The notes: a model not told the origin generated them from the sequence alone. A stretch of DNA of 64,000 nt from Mesostigma viride (GCA_009746045.1 RPFO01000312.1:268001-332000); one strand, 5' to 3'; shown: positions 41,180 through 51,769, counted from the stretch's first letter. Program-made: numbers and translations.

Positions 41180-42282
41180 GCTATGAGCATTCTCGGCAGC
41201 CATAGCTCGGCATATTTTTGGGATTATGGTCGGATATATGTACGTGGTGGCCGTGATCGAGCTCGGCGATCTCGGGCAGGTCTGCGTGGCCAGGGCCTCT
41301 GCAGTGACCTTGGCGGCCGCCTAGCTCCAACTTCACGATTGATGCCATGGCCAACTCTGACCTCCACCTGGTTAAGGCGGGCGGTCAGAGTGGAAGTGGC
41401 CTAGCTCGGAAACCTTGGTGGCGGTGTGCTCGTACGTGTAGAGCGGAAAATTGGGGCAGTGGAGCTTGAGCGCGACTTTTGCTTCAATGTTGTTGACCTT
41501 GGCTGCGAGGGCTGCGAGCCGGCGCCGTCGGGCGCCGGCGGTAAGGCCTGCGAGCTGGGCTGCCGGCATCGGCGCCATGTGCGATCCTCCAGCACAGCGT
41601 GGACGACCGCTTTCATGTCTGCATCCGTGCTGTCGGGGGGGCTACTAGTTTGCAGTGAGCATGCCGCAGTGCAGAGGCCTGGTTCCGCAGGGCCATTATT
41701 AAGGGTGCGGATCATGCCCCGTGCTAGGCCTATGTCCTTGAAGTCACATACGTTGTGCATGCGCACACATATGCAGTATATCTCGTCAGGATGACGAGGC
41801 GTTGGTATTCCACCGGCTCGGAGAGCAGCGTTTCCCAGGTTGACTGTAATTGAGAGTCTCGCCAGGGCCAGGCCGGCATGGTAATCCAGTGATTCTTTGC
41901 AAGGAAGGAGAGGACCTCACCACAGCGTATCTTAGTAAGCGTCGACCACTCAAAACCAGGCAAAACTGCCCGAGACCTGGGCGGTAGCGGCGGACCTCAA
42001 AATCGCGTGAGAATACAGTGCAACTGCGGGCGCGCTTGGGCGTGGGCGACGGGCTGGGGGTGGAATTCTGCAAGCTAGGCGGTGCTGGCCAGTAAACGTC
42101 CGGGGGGAAGGCTTGTTGAATTAGTGCGTGGAGAGCGTTCGGAGCTGAGGTGCTGTCGACTGGGATGATTGCGGCGGCCGTGATGCCGGCAATAACTCAA
42201 ATCTAGCTGTTTGTCGAGCTGTTCTTAATTGGCTCATCGCAGCCGCCAAACTGCTTTGCGTCGAGTTGCGTTTGCGCGACAT
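41180..42282 (-). pseudogene. L1-like ORF1 copy C (decayed)
   Basis: ATG at 42282; the first residues MSRKRNSTQSSLAAAMSQ match the starts of copies A (47964) and B (49601). Further on, SPSPTPKRAR (about 42055) matches SPSASPVPKRSR and SPSASPDPKRAR in A and B. A coiled segment (LAALAAKVNNIEAKV, about 41510) follows in a shifted frame. Several indels break the reading frame and no ORF2 follows. Confidence 0.75.
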
Positions 42283-42605
42283 AATATTGCGTGATAGCTT
42301 CGGGAAAATATATCAGCGTGTGCGTCTTAGAAAGACGAAGGATTGTGATATTCACGGCCGAATTTGGTGCTCAAACGTGAAAGTTATGAGCTCCTCCGTC
42401 AGCCATGGCTATCTCGTGGCTGAATCCGGTCACGTGCGTAACAGTAGCTTTTGCGATACTGCATTTCCGCCGTAACCGATAATACTGGCGCTGGTGCGTC
42501 TTGAAAAGACGCATCGAATGCAAGTGATCTGACTGAATTTGAGGCTCAGACGCAGAAGTTCTGAGCGCCGCCGTCAGCCAGGTCGCCATCAGCCATAGCA
42601 TCACG
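42283..42605 (-). promoter_or_regulatory. 5' region of ORF1 copy C: two related upstream monomers
   Basis: On the minus strand two blocks in tandem: 42600-42440 matches 46545-46700 and 42430-42290 matches 47815-47960. Each contains GGCTGACGG, a CTCA-AACTT/AGAACT block, and a dyad GCGTCTT-NNN-AAGACGC or its variant (42497-42513 and 42326-42341). This suggests tandem promoter monomers as in some L1 families; promoter activity is inference. Confidence 0.6.
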
Positions 42606-42659
42606 CTTCAGACGTGATTATTTTTCCGGGGGGAAACGGAACAGACCATGGCGAGCATA

Positions 42660-42750
42660 CTATTAACAAATTAATGAATTAAGAACATCAGTTGGGAGTA
42701 TATGTAACGCATATCTCTGAGAAGGGGCAGATGGTATTTAACCCCTAAAT
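42660..42750 (-). mobile_element. LINE 3' tail, family A copy (minus, diverged)
   Basis: On the minus strand: CCCCTTCTCAGAGATATGCG, TTACATATACTCCCAACTGA, then TGTTCTTAATTCATTAATTT. Right arm of the hairpin is partly decayed. Confidence 0.75.
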
Positions 42751-44620
42751 GGGCCGAGATCCTGCCGATAAATCGGCTGTAACAGTGTAACTTCACAATT
42801 TCGCAAACCAGATGCCATCCAATCTACCCATATCCAGTGGCTGTCCTTGGGGGGCAAGCATGTCCATGAGTTGCCCGAAGGGTTGGCATATCACAACCCC
42901 ACATATCTGCAGGGTAGGCCATAGAAAACTACCGTCAAAGTCAGGGGGTTCAAGACGCGTGTTTTCATTCTTGGTAGATTGTGCATTTTGGATTATGTTA
43001 TAAGGCCTAGACACCTACCACTTTACGGATGATAAACAATCAGTTGCTGAACAGTTTGAGCCATTGCGGTCATCATTTGGGTGGGTATACCAGTAGTTAC
43101 ACCCAGTACAGCCTATAGGGGTACCGTTTGTAAAATGCAACCAAGCGGGTTAGGGGTGGGCATACTACCCACTATTATGGCCACCAACCATGCCATACAA
43201 CACATTTCCCTTCCACAATGATGGGAATACATAGCTGCATCATCACACTGCCCTTGTATGGCACCTATGTGCAGGTGCCACCGGCCTTGTCCATGCATGT
43301 AGGTAACACGGTACGGATATCCTACGCAAGGCATGCATTCTAGGAGGCAGCCACCAACAAACTAGTGATGTTACGCCTATTTCAGCTTTCCCTAGCAAGG
43401 ATAAACTGGGCCTAATCTGCTATTGCTTGCTAGGTGATGGCCAGCACACCTGGTGGCACATGCTGGCAACAGGAAGTTTTTACTCACCATTACATGCTTG
43501 ATGATGCCACAGAGACCAGCCAACTGCCTCACACTCATGCAATATGCGTGTGGGGAATATATATTGAAAATATATGGAGGTATTCAGAACCATAAAGCCT
43601 CTAAAAATCAGCACAATCACACTATGGCAGGTCAACTGACTGAGGGAATCTAAGAAGGGTGTTTTAGAAAGGGGCAAGGCCAGGGTCAAGAAAGAGCATG
43701 AATAATGAAAAAAGAATGTGCTACACAAGCTAGAACGTATATATAAGCGTCAAAAATCGATAGGAAAACGATGTTTCAGCTTTACCTGGCATGGCTGGCG
43801 TTACCTTGGCCCAGGCGGTGGCCGCAAAATGGCGCATTGCGGCACACCAAAGTTGTGCGGCATGGTCGCTAGATTCGGCGATTTCTGGCCACCCTTGCAC
43901 GTTAACGACTACAATTCATCATAAAAATTACAAAGAAACCGATCTATCCTTTAAAATACGCCGGAAAGGTATTGCTGTCAACGTTTCTATCGTCCGGCCT
44001 GATCGCAGTTTTTTCCAGCGAGAACACTGCCGACACCTATCAAATGGCATTTCCGGGAACCAAAAATTAGATTGTATGATCTTTAGGACGTATAAAATCA
44101 ATTTACCAAGTTTTTCCAGAAAATTCTAACGCAAACGTAAATGCCATGCGTGGGCGCAAGCCGCCATGGGCAGGTCGTCGTTTTCCGGAATTGCACGTTG
44201 TACCAGGGTTGTACGTGACGAAGTACACGTTGTACCTTGGTTGTACCGTCACGCAGGCCTGACCCCTTCCTTGTAGGTACCGGCCCAGAACACCTCTATA
44301 TGTAACTTTGTCAGAAGTATGCGAACCCTCTAGTACCAAGCTGTGAGGAAATTTATAAACTTTCGATCTTCTCTGATAAACGTTTCCCAATTCTCAATAG
44401 TTTTCGCGGCATTTGGTCGCCCGAGAAGGGGCCGATGCATCCGTCGATTTTTGGCGGAAAATCCTTATGGAAAATCCATGGAAAATCCATGGAAAATCCA
44501 TGGAAAATCGGCCGCAAGACCATTTAATTAGGGCCTGGGCTACAGTCTGAGCTACAACCTGCAAGTGGAGGATGGAAACTGCACCTGCTCGAGCATACTA
44601 TTAGCTAACATATAAGCAAT
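42751..44620. other. No gene recognised
   Basis: Only short ORFs. 44186-44250 has an imperfect inverted arrangement of GTTGTACC/GGTTGTAC blocks. An 11-bp tandem (TGGAAAATCCA, four units) lies at 44464-44508. Confidence 0.5.
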
Positions 44621-46000
44621 ATGCCCGCGGCCGGGAATGGCAGCTTGCGCATATTGCTGTTGTCGCGGAACAAATGCAATGCATTCTGGGGGCCGGGGGC
44701 CTGCATTCGCATCCAATTACGGCTAATTGTGCTCTCTTGCGTTTTCAGCTACATGGGCTGCGCCATTAAGGCGACGTCGTCGTTGATCACCTCGTTGCAA
44801 CCAGTGGGACTGCGTCCACTGCAGGCGCCGCCTGCAGGTTATATATATACTGCTAAGCACTCGGGGTCGACACCGGATGATCATGAGCACATGCACAGTC
44901 ATGACACCAATTATGGTAGATCCTTGTTGAGAGATAATGCAAGCAACAATATTGCCGCAAGGGAGAGGGGTACTAGTGAAAGACGTATTCGTCGTGAATT
45001 GACGTCCGATACTCAAATGGCAGCTGACCGCGATGTCTACTCAAATTCAACCAAGGATATGACGAGTGACGTCGGAGCTAACACCGACTTGGTTCCGGGA
45101 TCCGCGAACCATGGTCTCGGCTTGGCCGAACATCCCCCTGGCGAGCAGGGAGCCAGCCGACAGCGAGAAGGCCGGACCTGGGACCAAATGGGTAAAGACT
45201 GGTGGCCGCCCATTGCGAAATTGGAACACAACGCGATTGGAAGCGGCCGCTGGGTCATCGCCACCTCGTGCAGCTGCGGGTACATCGACATGACCTACAA
45301 CTGGGTGCTGCACCTGCAGTCGCTAAATATAACCCGCTTCCTGATATTCACGGAGGACCGGCTGGCGACCGACTTTTTCCGGGAGCTGCTGGGCGAGTGC
45401 CAGGTGTTTTCGTACCCCCCTGGGCAGGCCCAGCCCGAAGCACTCCCTTCCGCCACGTGGCCGTCGCCCGAGTTTGTGAGACGGGTGACAAACCGCCCGT
45501 TCTGGATGGAGTCCATTGTGCGCCAGAATTACGGCGTGATATGGAGTGACAGCGACCAGGTCTGGCTGCAGGACGTGCTCCCCTTGTTGGCGGCGACTCA
45601 TATTGACGTGTTTCTGTCGGTGGATTCGACCCCGGGGCGTGTCCGCAGCGACTCGAATTTTTGCGGCGGTTGGATCGCGGTCCGCCCCACGGCCGCCTCG
45701 TTGGGCTTCATCCGGTTGTGGGGCGACCTGCTCCCGCCTGAGGGGGGGCTGAACCAGCCCCGCTTCAACGCAGCGCTCAAACAGACGCGCGGCCTGAGGA
45801 AGCAGCCGATCGACATCTTGAGGATCCAGCCTGGGTGGCTCTATTTCGACGACAAGTACGTCCGCTTGCGGGGCAAGGCGATGGTCGCTCACGCCAACTG
45901 GATCACGGGGCATGACAACAAGCGGGACAAGTTTGTGCAGAATGGGCTGTGGAGGGTGCCGGACATTTGGACGATGCCAGCCGCGTGTACAGCCGGGTAG
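44621..46000 (+). CDS. Type II membrane glycosyltransferase (nucleotide-diphospho-sugar transferase, GT77-like)
   Basis: 459 residues. Residues about 33-60 form a hydrophobic signal-anchor. A disordered stem runs to about 190, and the catalytic domain from about 205: VIATSCSCGYIDMTYNW, the metal/sugar-nucleotide DxD motif in VIWSDSDQVWLQD (residues 310-312), NFCGGWIAVRPT (346-357), NQPRFN (378-383) and HANWITGHDNKRDKF (424-438). This order is that of the Nucleotid_trans family (PF03407), whose plant members add arabinose or xylose to wall glycoproteins and pectin in the Golgi. Exact substrate is unknown. The N-terminus is uncertain: a TTTTCAG acceptor-like site at 44744-44750 could mean an upstream exon. 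The gene stands alone among retroelements. TGTAA occurs at 46130. Confidence 0.9.
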   Translation: MPAAGNGSLRILLLSRNKCNAFWGPGACIRIQLRLIVLSCVFSYMGCAIKATSSLITSLQPVGLRPLQAPPAGYIYTAKHSGSTPDDHEHMHSHDTNYGRSLLRDNASNNIAARERGTSERRIRRELTSDTQMAADRDVYSNSTKDMTSDVGANTDLVPGSANHGLGLAEHPPGEQGASRQREGRTWDQMGKDWWPPIAKLEHNAIGSGRWVIATSCSCGYIDMTYNWVLHLQSLNITRFLIFTEDRLATDFFRELLGECQVFSYPPGQAQPEALPSATWPSPEFVRRVTNRPFWMESIVRQNYGVIWSDSDQVWLQDVLPLLAATHIDVFLSVDSTPGRVRSDSNFCGGWIAVRPTAASLGFIRLWGDLLPPEGGLNQPRFNAALKQTRGLRKQPIDILRIQPGWLYFDDKYVRLRGKAMVAHANWITGHDNKRDKFVQNGLWRVPDIWTMPAACTAG

Positions 46001-46335
46001 CCCTTGGTTGTTCAGCCAGCACCTAGTAGCCTTCTTGCCTACTTTAGCCTTGCTAGTTACTTTAGCCTTGGCGTAAGTGCAGGAGGGCACTGCGGTCAGG
46101 GCCAGCATGTCTACTATATATAATTAGGAATGTAACACGATCCCGGACTGTTTGGAGCTCCCAAAGTACGTGCCCAGTCCACAAAGGGGAGAAAACTGGG
46201 TGCCAACAGGCTGCGGGCGGGCCTGACCAAGCTACGCACCATCCCGGTGCAACACACTAGAACGCGGGTTGGTTGCTTGCTCGGACTGACATTTTGGGCT
46301 TGGCGGAGCCAACGGGGGCGCTCTAGTTAATCAAT

Positions 46336-46372
46336 GCGTGACGCAGTCAATGTGCTTTTAATTAATGATACA
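46336..46372 (+). repeat. GACGCAGTC-type LINE tail
   Basis: GCGTGACGCAGTCAATGTGC followed by TTTTAATTAATG. The apical TGAC/GTCA stem around GCA is intact. Confidence 0.6.
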
Positions 46373-46544
46373 AACAGCGCAGGCATCCAGAAATCTGGAG
46401 AGTAGCTCGGGCCGCACGGTGCCCGCAAACCTGCAACTAGAAGTTAGATAGCCCGGATATTGATGGTATCAATCAGCCATTCCATTTCCGATCCCACTGC
46501 GGACTACTTTTGCTAATGGTGAAAATGGTTGTCGGAATTTTGGC

Positions 46545-46700
46545 TGACGGCGGCATGGCTGACGGTGGAGCTCAGAACTGTTGCGCCTGAGCCCCAAGTT
46601 CAGTCAGACCACTTGCATTCGATGCGTCTTGTCAAGACACACCCGCCAGTATAATCGGTTACGGCTGAAACGCGATACCGGAAAAATTACGCACGTGACA
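46545..46700 (+). promoter_or_regulatory. Isolated ORF1 upstream monomer
   Basis: Aligns with 42600-42440 (minus): GGCTGACGGCGGC, CTCAGAACT, GCCTGAGCC, CAGTCAGANCACTTGCATTC, GATGCGTCTTGTCAAGACAC and ATCGGTTACGGC. Confidence 0.6.
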
Positions 46701-46711
46701 CAATCCCGGCT

Positions 46712-47547
46712 ATGACGGTCCCCAAAATCCTAACGGGGTCTGGAAAAGGAGCTGTCCGGCTCCCAGTCCAACCCACCCACCATTATTCTCGCTCAGCCGG
46801 TGCCCCGATTACCCGCCAACCCATCGCCAAGCGCTCCCCCGAGCCCAAGAAAACCTGCCGTGCACAGAAATGGAGTTGCTACCTCCCCAGCAGCCGCTCC
46901 TTCAACGTTGCCAGCTGGCTAAGCTAGCCTTACCACGGGTGGAAGCATGTACCGCTGTCATCACATATATTTAGCACAGGAAGGCATTACGATCTTCGGA
47001 CCCTCCGGGCCCAAAGCCAACACCGACGTAGAACAGTATATCAATAAGCCACCAGGGCCAATTGCCCACCGCCAGGCTATCCTATTCAGCTTCTTTCATC
47101 TCAAGGAACGTGCCCTCCAGATGCGCTAAGCTCTTCAACCCGGCAGCCCAACCGGCTCCCTCACTCTGCAAGGACGATGTCCGCGCAGTGCTTGAGGAGC
47201 ACGTGACCTGGAGGCCTGAGAAGATGACGCTGCATGGCCGAGAAGATGACATTGCTGACCACGGCGCTAGCTCAACACGCGGTGGAGGTCAAGGTCTCCA
47301 ATGCGGAAAGGCAAGGTCGCCCACAAGCTTCAACCTCAGCTCACGTGCGGCAATGCAGACCGCGGCGTTGAGGCCTCTGATGCGCATGCTGCCCTACTCT
47401 CTTGCCTCAACCAGGTGGAGGGCAAGTGCGGCATGCTCATCAAGAAGCTTGAAACCATCACCGCCCACACTGAGGCCCTGGCCACGCAGGTTACAAATTA
47501 TACACGGAAGTTACAAATATCGTCTGCATCATGCCCCCACCATATAG
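46712..47547 (+). pseudogene. Possible L1-like ORF1 copy E (heavily decayed)
   Basis: Follows the upstream monomer at 46545-46700. Frames begin MTVPKILTGSGKGAVRL and continue in pieces: a basic SPEPKK segment, and near 47380-47510 a coiled-type sequence (LNQVEGKCGMLIKKLETIT). The order (basic linker then coiled coil) is that of the other ORF1 copies, but sequence identity is low. Confidence 0.4.
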
Positions 47548-47814
47548 TCACTAGAGGGGGATATAATCCTCATCTGAGTGATGTGCAATCTACGTGTCAA
47601 TATCCAGACACGAGCCTCCCTCGGGAGGCTATACAGCCAATGGCGAATAAATGCAATACGGGAAGACTCCTTTGAACCTTTAAACAGTGAAAACAAGCGT
47701 TTTATAAAATATTAAAGTATTCGGTCACACCTGGGCTAAGAATGATGCAGACGATATTTGTAACTTTCGTGTAATTATTTTTTAATGAGATCAGCATAGT
47801 ACTCGGTGGAAAAA

Positions 47815-47963
47815 AGCCACGAGCCACGAGGTAGCCATGGCTGACGGCGGAGCTCACAACTTTCACGTTTGGGCACCAAATTCGGCTGTGAATATCACAA
47901 TCGCTTCGTCTTTCTAAGACGCACACGCTGATATAATTTTCCGAAGCCGTATTACGCAATATT
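47815..47963 (+). promoter_or_regulatory. Upstream monomer of ORF1 copy A
   Basis: CACGAGGTAGCCA, GGCTGACGGCGGAGCTCA, CTTTCACGTTTG, GTGAATATCAC and CTTCGTCTTTCTAAGACGCA, shared with 49447-49600 and (minus) 42430-42290. Includes the dyad CGTCTT-TCT-AAGACG. Confidence 0.65.
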
Positions 47964-49406
47964 ATGTCGGGCAAACGCTCCTCTACGCAACGCAGCCTGG
48001 CGGCTGCGCTAAGCCCTGAAACTACGTCTGCAGCTCCGGCTGCAGCTTCGCCCTCAGGTCCGGCAGGCAGTGGTGACACTAGTCGCGCACTGGTGGTCGC
48101 CCAGATCCCTCCCGGGCTTAATGCCTCGCCCTCTGCATCGCCTGTGCCCAAGCGCAGCCGCCCAGCTGAACCTAGCTGGTCTGAGCGCGACTTTGACGTC
48201 GACAGGCTATTTTCCACCTTTGACGGCAGCAGACTCAGCTATTTCGACATGCCACCCGGCATCAAGATACTGGAGCTCGTGTTTTATGGGTCGTACGCCT
48301 CCCTCCTTGACCTGTGCCAGCGCCTCCTCGATCGCCCATCATCGCCTCTGCAATGGACCTGACGGCCGGTTTTCCCACCGCGGACCTGACCACCTGCCCG
48401 GCTGGTCCCGACCACGCCTTCAGCTCGCCGCCCTCTTTACCATTCTTCAGTGCTCTGCCGAAGACCTCTGGGTCCCCTCCCCCTTGATCGAATCCACCTT
48501 CCTCCTTCACCTTCAAGAAGCCATCTCACAGCACGTGACTCCCCTCGCTGCAGATGTGGCAGCTGTGGGCCGCACGCTCGCTGCTGAGCTCCGGCCCCGC
48601 CATCTCCACGTACCGCCACCTCCACCCTCCTCGCCTCCATCCCCCCCCCCCCCCACCGCCTCCATCGACTCCATCACCGCCCAGCTCCGTGACATCGACA
48701 AGCGCCTCCAGGACAACGCCATCGCCATCGAGTGCCTGCAAAACACCGCAGGCCTCACCGCCCAGGCGGTGAAGGACATTGCCGCCAAGCCAGCCGCTGG
48801 CCTGGCTGGCGATGCTCCTCCCACCCAGACCTGGGCGGATGGCTCAAGCACCACACCACCTCTGGACCACCTCCGCCGTCGCATGCGCAGCACAGCTCCT
48901 GGAGCAGACACTCGACCTGCGCGAGGAGGCCGAGCTTGCCAAGTGCAGCCTTAACGTCATAGTCAAGAACTTCGACCTGGTGGAAGGTGAGAATTCTGAG
49001 AACTGAGCTTGCACAGGCGTTTGAGAGAGAAATCCTTGGTCGCAAGGGCCTCAATGGTGAGCTCAAGCTGGACGCCCACCGCCTTCCCCGCTCGCGGGGT
49101 AAGGCCGGGGCGCCTCCGCTTCTTCTCATCTTTGAGAACCCGGCGGACAAGATTTCTTTTCTCAGACGCCGCAAGCGGCTCGAGAAGACTCACTTCACCC
49201 TGGACAACGACTTGACCCTGGCGCAGCAACAACGGCGACGGGAGCTATGGCCAACCTACCTCCAGCTCCGGCAGACCAAGGCGGGGAAGCCGGTGTACTG
49301 GAAGGGGGCGGCCATCTACGTCGGCCACAAGCCCTGGCAAGCGACCCCCGCGGCGCCAGCACCTTCAGATGCCCCAGCTTTGGGGAATACAGCAGTAGTA
49401 GTGTAG
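47964..49406 (+). pseudogene. L1-like ORF1 copy A (frameshifted)
   Basis: Starts MSGKRSSTQRSLAAALS. Parts in order, in three or four frames: Ala/Pro-rich N-terminus with PKRSR; DIDKRLQDNAIAIECLQN, a coiled coil (about 48690-48780); LLEQTLDLREEAELAKCSLN (48890-48960); and a C-terminal domain at 48987-49406 with RAHRL-like LDAHRLPRSRGKAGAPPLLL, FENPADKISFLRRRK, and DLTLAQQQRRRELWPTYLQL. The last part resembles the RRM-like/C-terminal domain of L1 ORF1 protein (the phrase DL-x-x-x-x-x-x-RR-x-L-x-P). ORF1 proteins bind element RNA. No endonuclease or RT follows before copy B starts at 49447. Confidence 0.78.
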
Positions 49407-49446
49407 AATAGTCAGGCCTAGCCACCGTGCATGGACTGCAGCATGC

Positions 49447-49600
49447 ATGGATACGAGCCACGAGGTAGCCAATGATGGCTGACGGCGGAGCTCATAACTT
49501 TCACGTTTGAGCACCGAATTTAGCCGTGAATATCACTATCGCTTCGTCTTTCTAAGACGCACATGCAGTGATATAATTTTCCGAATCTAAAACGCAATAT
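49447..49600 (+). promoter_or_regulatory. Upstream monomer of ORF1 copy B
   Basis: Near-identical blocks to 47815-47963, starting only about 40 bases after the stop of copy A, with a similar spacing to the ATG at 49601. Confidence 0.65.
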
Positions 49601-50433
49601 ATGACGAGCAAACGCCTGTCGACGCAACGCAGTCTGGCGGATGCGCTCGCCCATGAAAATGCGGCAGCTGCGGCTGCAGCTTTGCCAGCTCCGGCAGGCA
49701 GCGGTGACACTAGTCGTGCACTGGTGGTCGCCCAGCAACCTTCCGGGCTCCATGCCTCGCCATCGGCATCGCCTGACCCTAAACGCGCCCGCTCCGCCGA
49801 CAAAACAGGAGGGTCTTCATGCCCCTCGGAACCGCGCTGTCGGCTCCAACCTTTCCAGGTCGATGATCACGACTGGACCAACATGTCTCCAGCCGATGCT
49901 CTGCACTGCATCTTCTTCGGGGACTACGCCTCGCTTTACGACCTGTGCCTCCATCCATCTCGGCACAACTCAAGCAATAAGTCCTCGACCTTCGCGAGGA
50001 AGCCGACATCGCCCGGCGCAGCCACAATGTCATCGTCAAGCACTTCGACCAGCCGGCAGGTGAGACCTCCACGAGCCTTCTTGAGGCATTGAGGCGCGCC
50101 ATTTTTGCCCCCATGTTACTCACTGGTGAGCTGGACATGTCGGCTGTCCGCCTCCCCCGCGCGCGGGGGAAGGCTGGCCCGGCACCCGTGCTCCTCACCT
50201 TTAAGTACATGGCGGACAAGCTGGCGTTCCCTAAATGCCGCAAGAAGCTCTCGGAGACTCGCTTCACGCTGGACGACGACTTGACCCTGGCGCAGCAACA
50301 GCGGCGACGCGAGCTATGGCCGACCTACCTTCAGCTCCGGCAGAGCGCAAGGGGGAAGCCGGTATACTGGAGGGGGGCGGTCATCCACGTTGACCACAAG
50401 CCCTGGCAGCCCCCTCCTGCCACCTCAGACTAG
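49601..50433 (+). pseudogene. L1-like ORF1 copy B (internal deletion)
   Basis: Starts MTSKRLSTQRSLADALA. After the region FGDYASLYDLCLHPS it jumps, in a shifted frame, to LDLREEADIARRSHNVIVKH (about 49975-50045). The coiled-coil region present in copy A is missing. The C-terminal domain (50089-50433: RLPRARGKAGPAPVLLTF, DLTLAQQQRRRELWPTYLQL, HVDHKPW) is intact to the TAG. It is followed directly by a LINE-type 3' region with family A tail instead of ORF2. Confidence 0.8.
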
Positions 50434-50873
50434 GAATATATATACCAGTAGTGTAGATTAGTAAGGCTTAGCCTAGCATGTGGCCCCCGCGCATGTGCGC
50501 CCATTATGGCCCCCATGGATGATGCCTTCAACATTTAGCCACACTATGTCTATAATGGGACCCCCATGGATGTTGCATTAAGAATTTAGCCATGCTATGC
50601 CTATGCAGAGAGATGCTCTCTGTCGAGAAGCCATGCCCTAGCCCTTGTATAGCCATGATGATCTTCCTCCCCCGTGCCAGGATCCCCCCCTTAGGCGGGT
50701 TGAACCTGAGACAGCATGGTGGTGCCGGTGCCCTGGTGCACCTAGAGCAAGGGTAGCTTACATTCCCACCCTTGCATGAAGTAGCCTAGGATGTATTAAA
50801 AGCCATATGCCCCTTCTCAGGGATATGTGCTACATTGACTCCCAACGGAGTGATGTTCCTAATTAATTAGCCA
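50434..50873 (+). mobile_element. Family A 3' region behind ORF1 copy B
   Basis: From the ORF1 stop through AGAGATGCTCTCTGTCGAGA, AAGCCATGCCCTAGCC, ATTAAAAGCCATATGCCCCT, the hairpin at 50832-50856 and a short TAATTAATTA tail. Confidence 0.85.
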
Positions 50874-51265
50874 CCGTGGCCTTGTACATGTACGCCTACT
50901 ACAGGCACTATACCAGCTGATGCCTTAGCGTTATTTAGTCATGTACATGTGTGCCTATGATCAATGTGCCTCACACCAGATGATGCCTAGCTTTATTTAG
51001 TTATGCTGTGCCCATGCAGAGAGCCACTCTCTGCTGAGAAGCCATGCCCTAGCCTTTGTATAGCCATGATGATATTCCCCCTATGTCTGCGCCTTTAGGT
51101 AGGTGCTGGAATACATAGTGCAGGAATACATAGGTGCACTTTGTGCACCCAGAGCAGGTGTAGTTTACACCCTACCCTTGCAGGAAGTAGCCCTGAGTGT
51201 ATTAAAAGCCATATGCCCCTTCTCAGGGATATGTGCTACATATACTCCCAATGGAGTTATGTTCC
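50874..51265 (+). mobile_element. Second family A 3' region in tandem
   Basis: Aligns with 50530-50860: AGAGCCACTCTCTGCTGAGA, AAGCCATGCCCTAGCC, TTTGTATAGCCATGATGAT, ATTAAAAGCCATATGCCCCT, then the hairpin at 51238-51262 (ACATA/TATGT basal stem) and the (AATTC)n array. No coding part. Confidence 0.85.
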
Positions 51266-51488
51266 AATTCAATTCAATTCAATTCAATTCAATTCAATTC
51301 AATTCAATTCAATTCAATTCAATTCAATTCAATTCAATTCAATTCAATTCAATTCAATTCAATTCAATTCAATTCAATTCAATTCAATTCAATTCAATTC
51401 AATTCAATTCAATTCAATTCAATTCAATTCAATTCAATTCAATTCAATTCAATTCAATTCAATTCAATTCAATTCAATTCAATTCAAT
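51266..51488 (+). repeat. Perfect (AATTC)n array, about 45 units
   Basis: Uninterrupted pentamer directly after the LINE hairpin. Open in all plus frames as a Gln-Phe-Asn-Ser-Ile repeat, which I do not call as coding. Confidence 0.98.
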
Positions 51489-51500
51489 AGGATCGATTCC

Positions 51501-51541
51501 GTGGCATGCCCATGCGCATGACAAGCAAGTACTTACTTACT
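51501..51541 (+). repeat. Flank shared with 24884-24930
   Basis: GTGGCATGCCCATGCGCATG, then AAGCAAGTACTTACTTACTT. Same sequence as at 24884 apart from a few changes that spoil the inverted repeat. Confidence 0.85.
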
Positions 51542-51752
51542 TGGGCCAAGAATGCAGGCCAGGAAACTCATACAAGCACTGTTGGTGGTCTGTCACGAAT
51601 TTCCTGTCCAGAAACACCAGACGCCCCTCTTCCTAACATGAAGCAACCTAAAGGAAACTAATGAGCGCACAGCAAGTTCTAAAACATTCAAAGAGTGTAC
51701 AAGAAAATCAAATACAAGCAAAAAATGGTAATGTGCAACACCAGCCTCAACC

Positions 51753-51769
51753 TTAAATTAAATTAAATT
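51753..51769 (-). repeat. Detached (TTAAA)n LINE tail
   Basis: TTAAATTAAATTAAATT immediately before the 51770-53953 element. It is the tail expected next to ATTATAACATGCCTCCG at 53954 (compare 7931-7955). Confidence 0.75.

Noticed and set aside
51103-51636. 177-codon ORF with a Gln-Phe-Asn-Ser-Ile repeat
   Set aside because: It is the (AATTC)n array in translation, with LINE 3' end and flank on either side.
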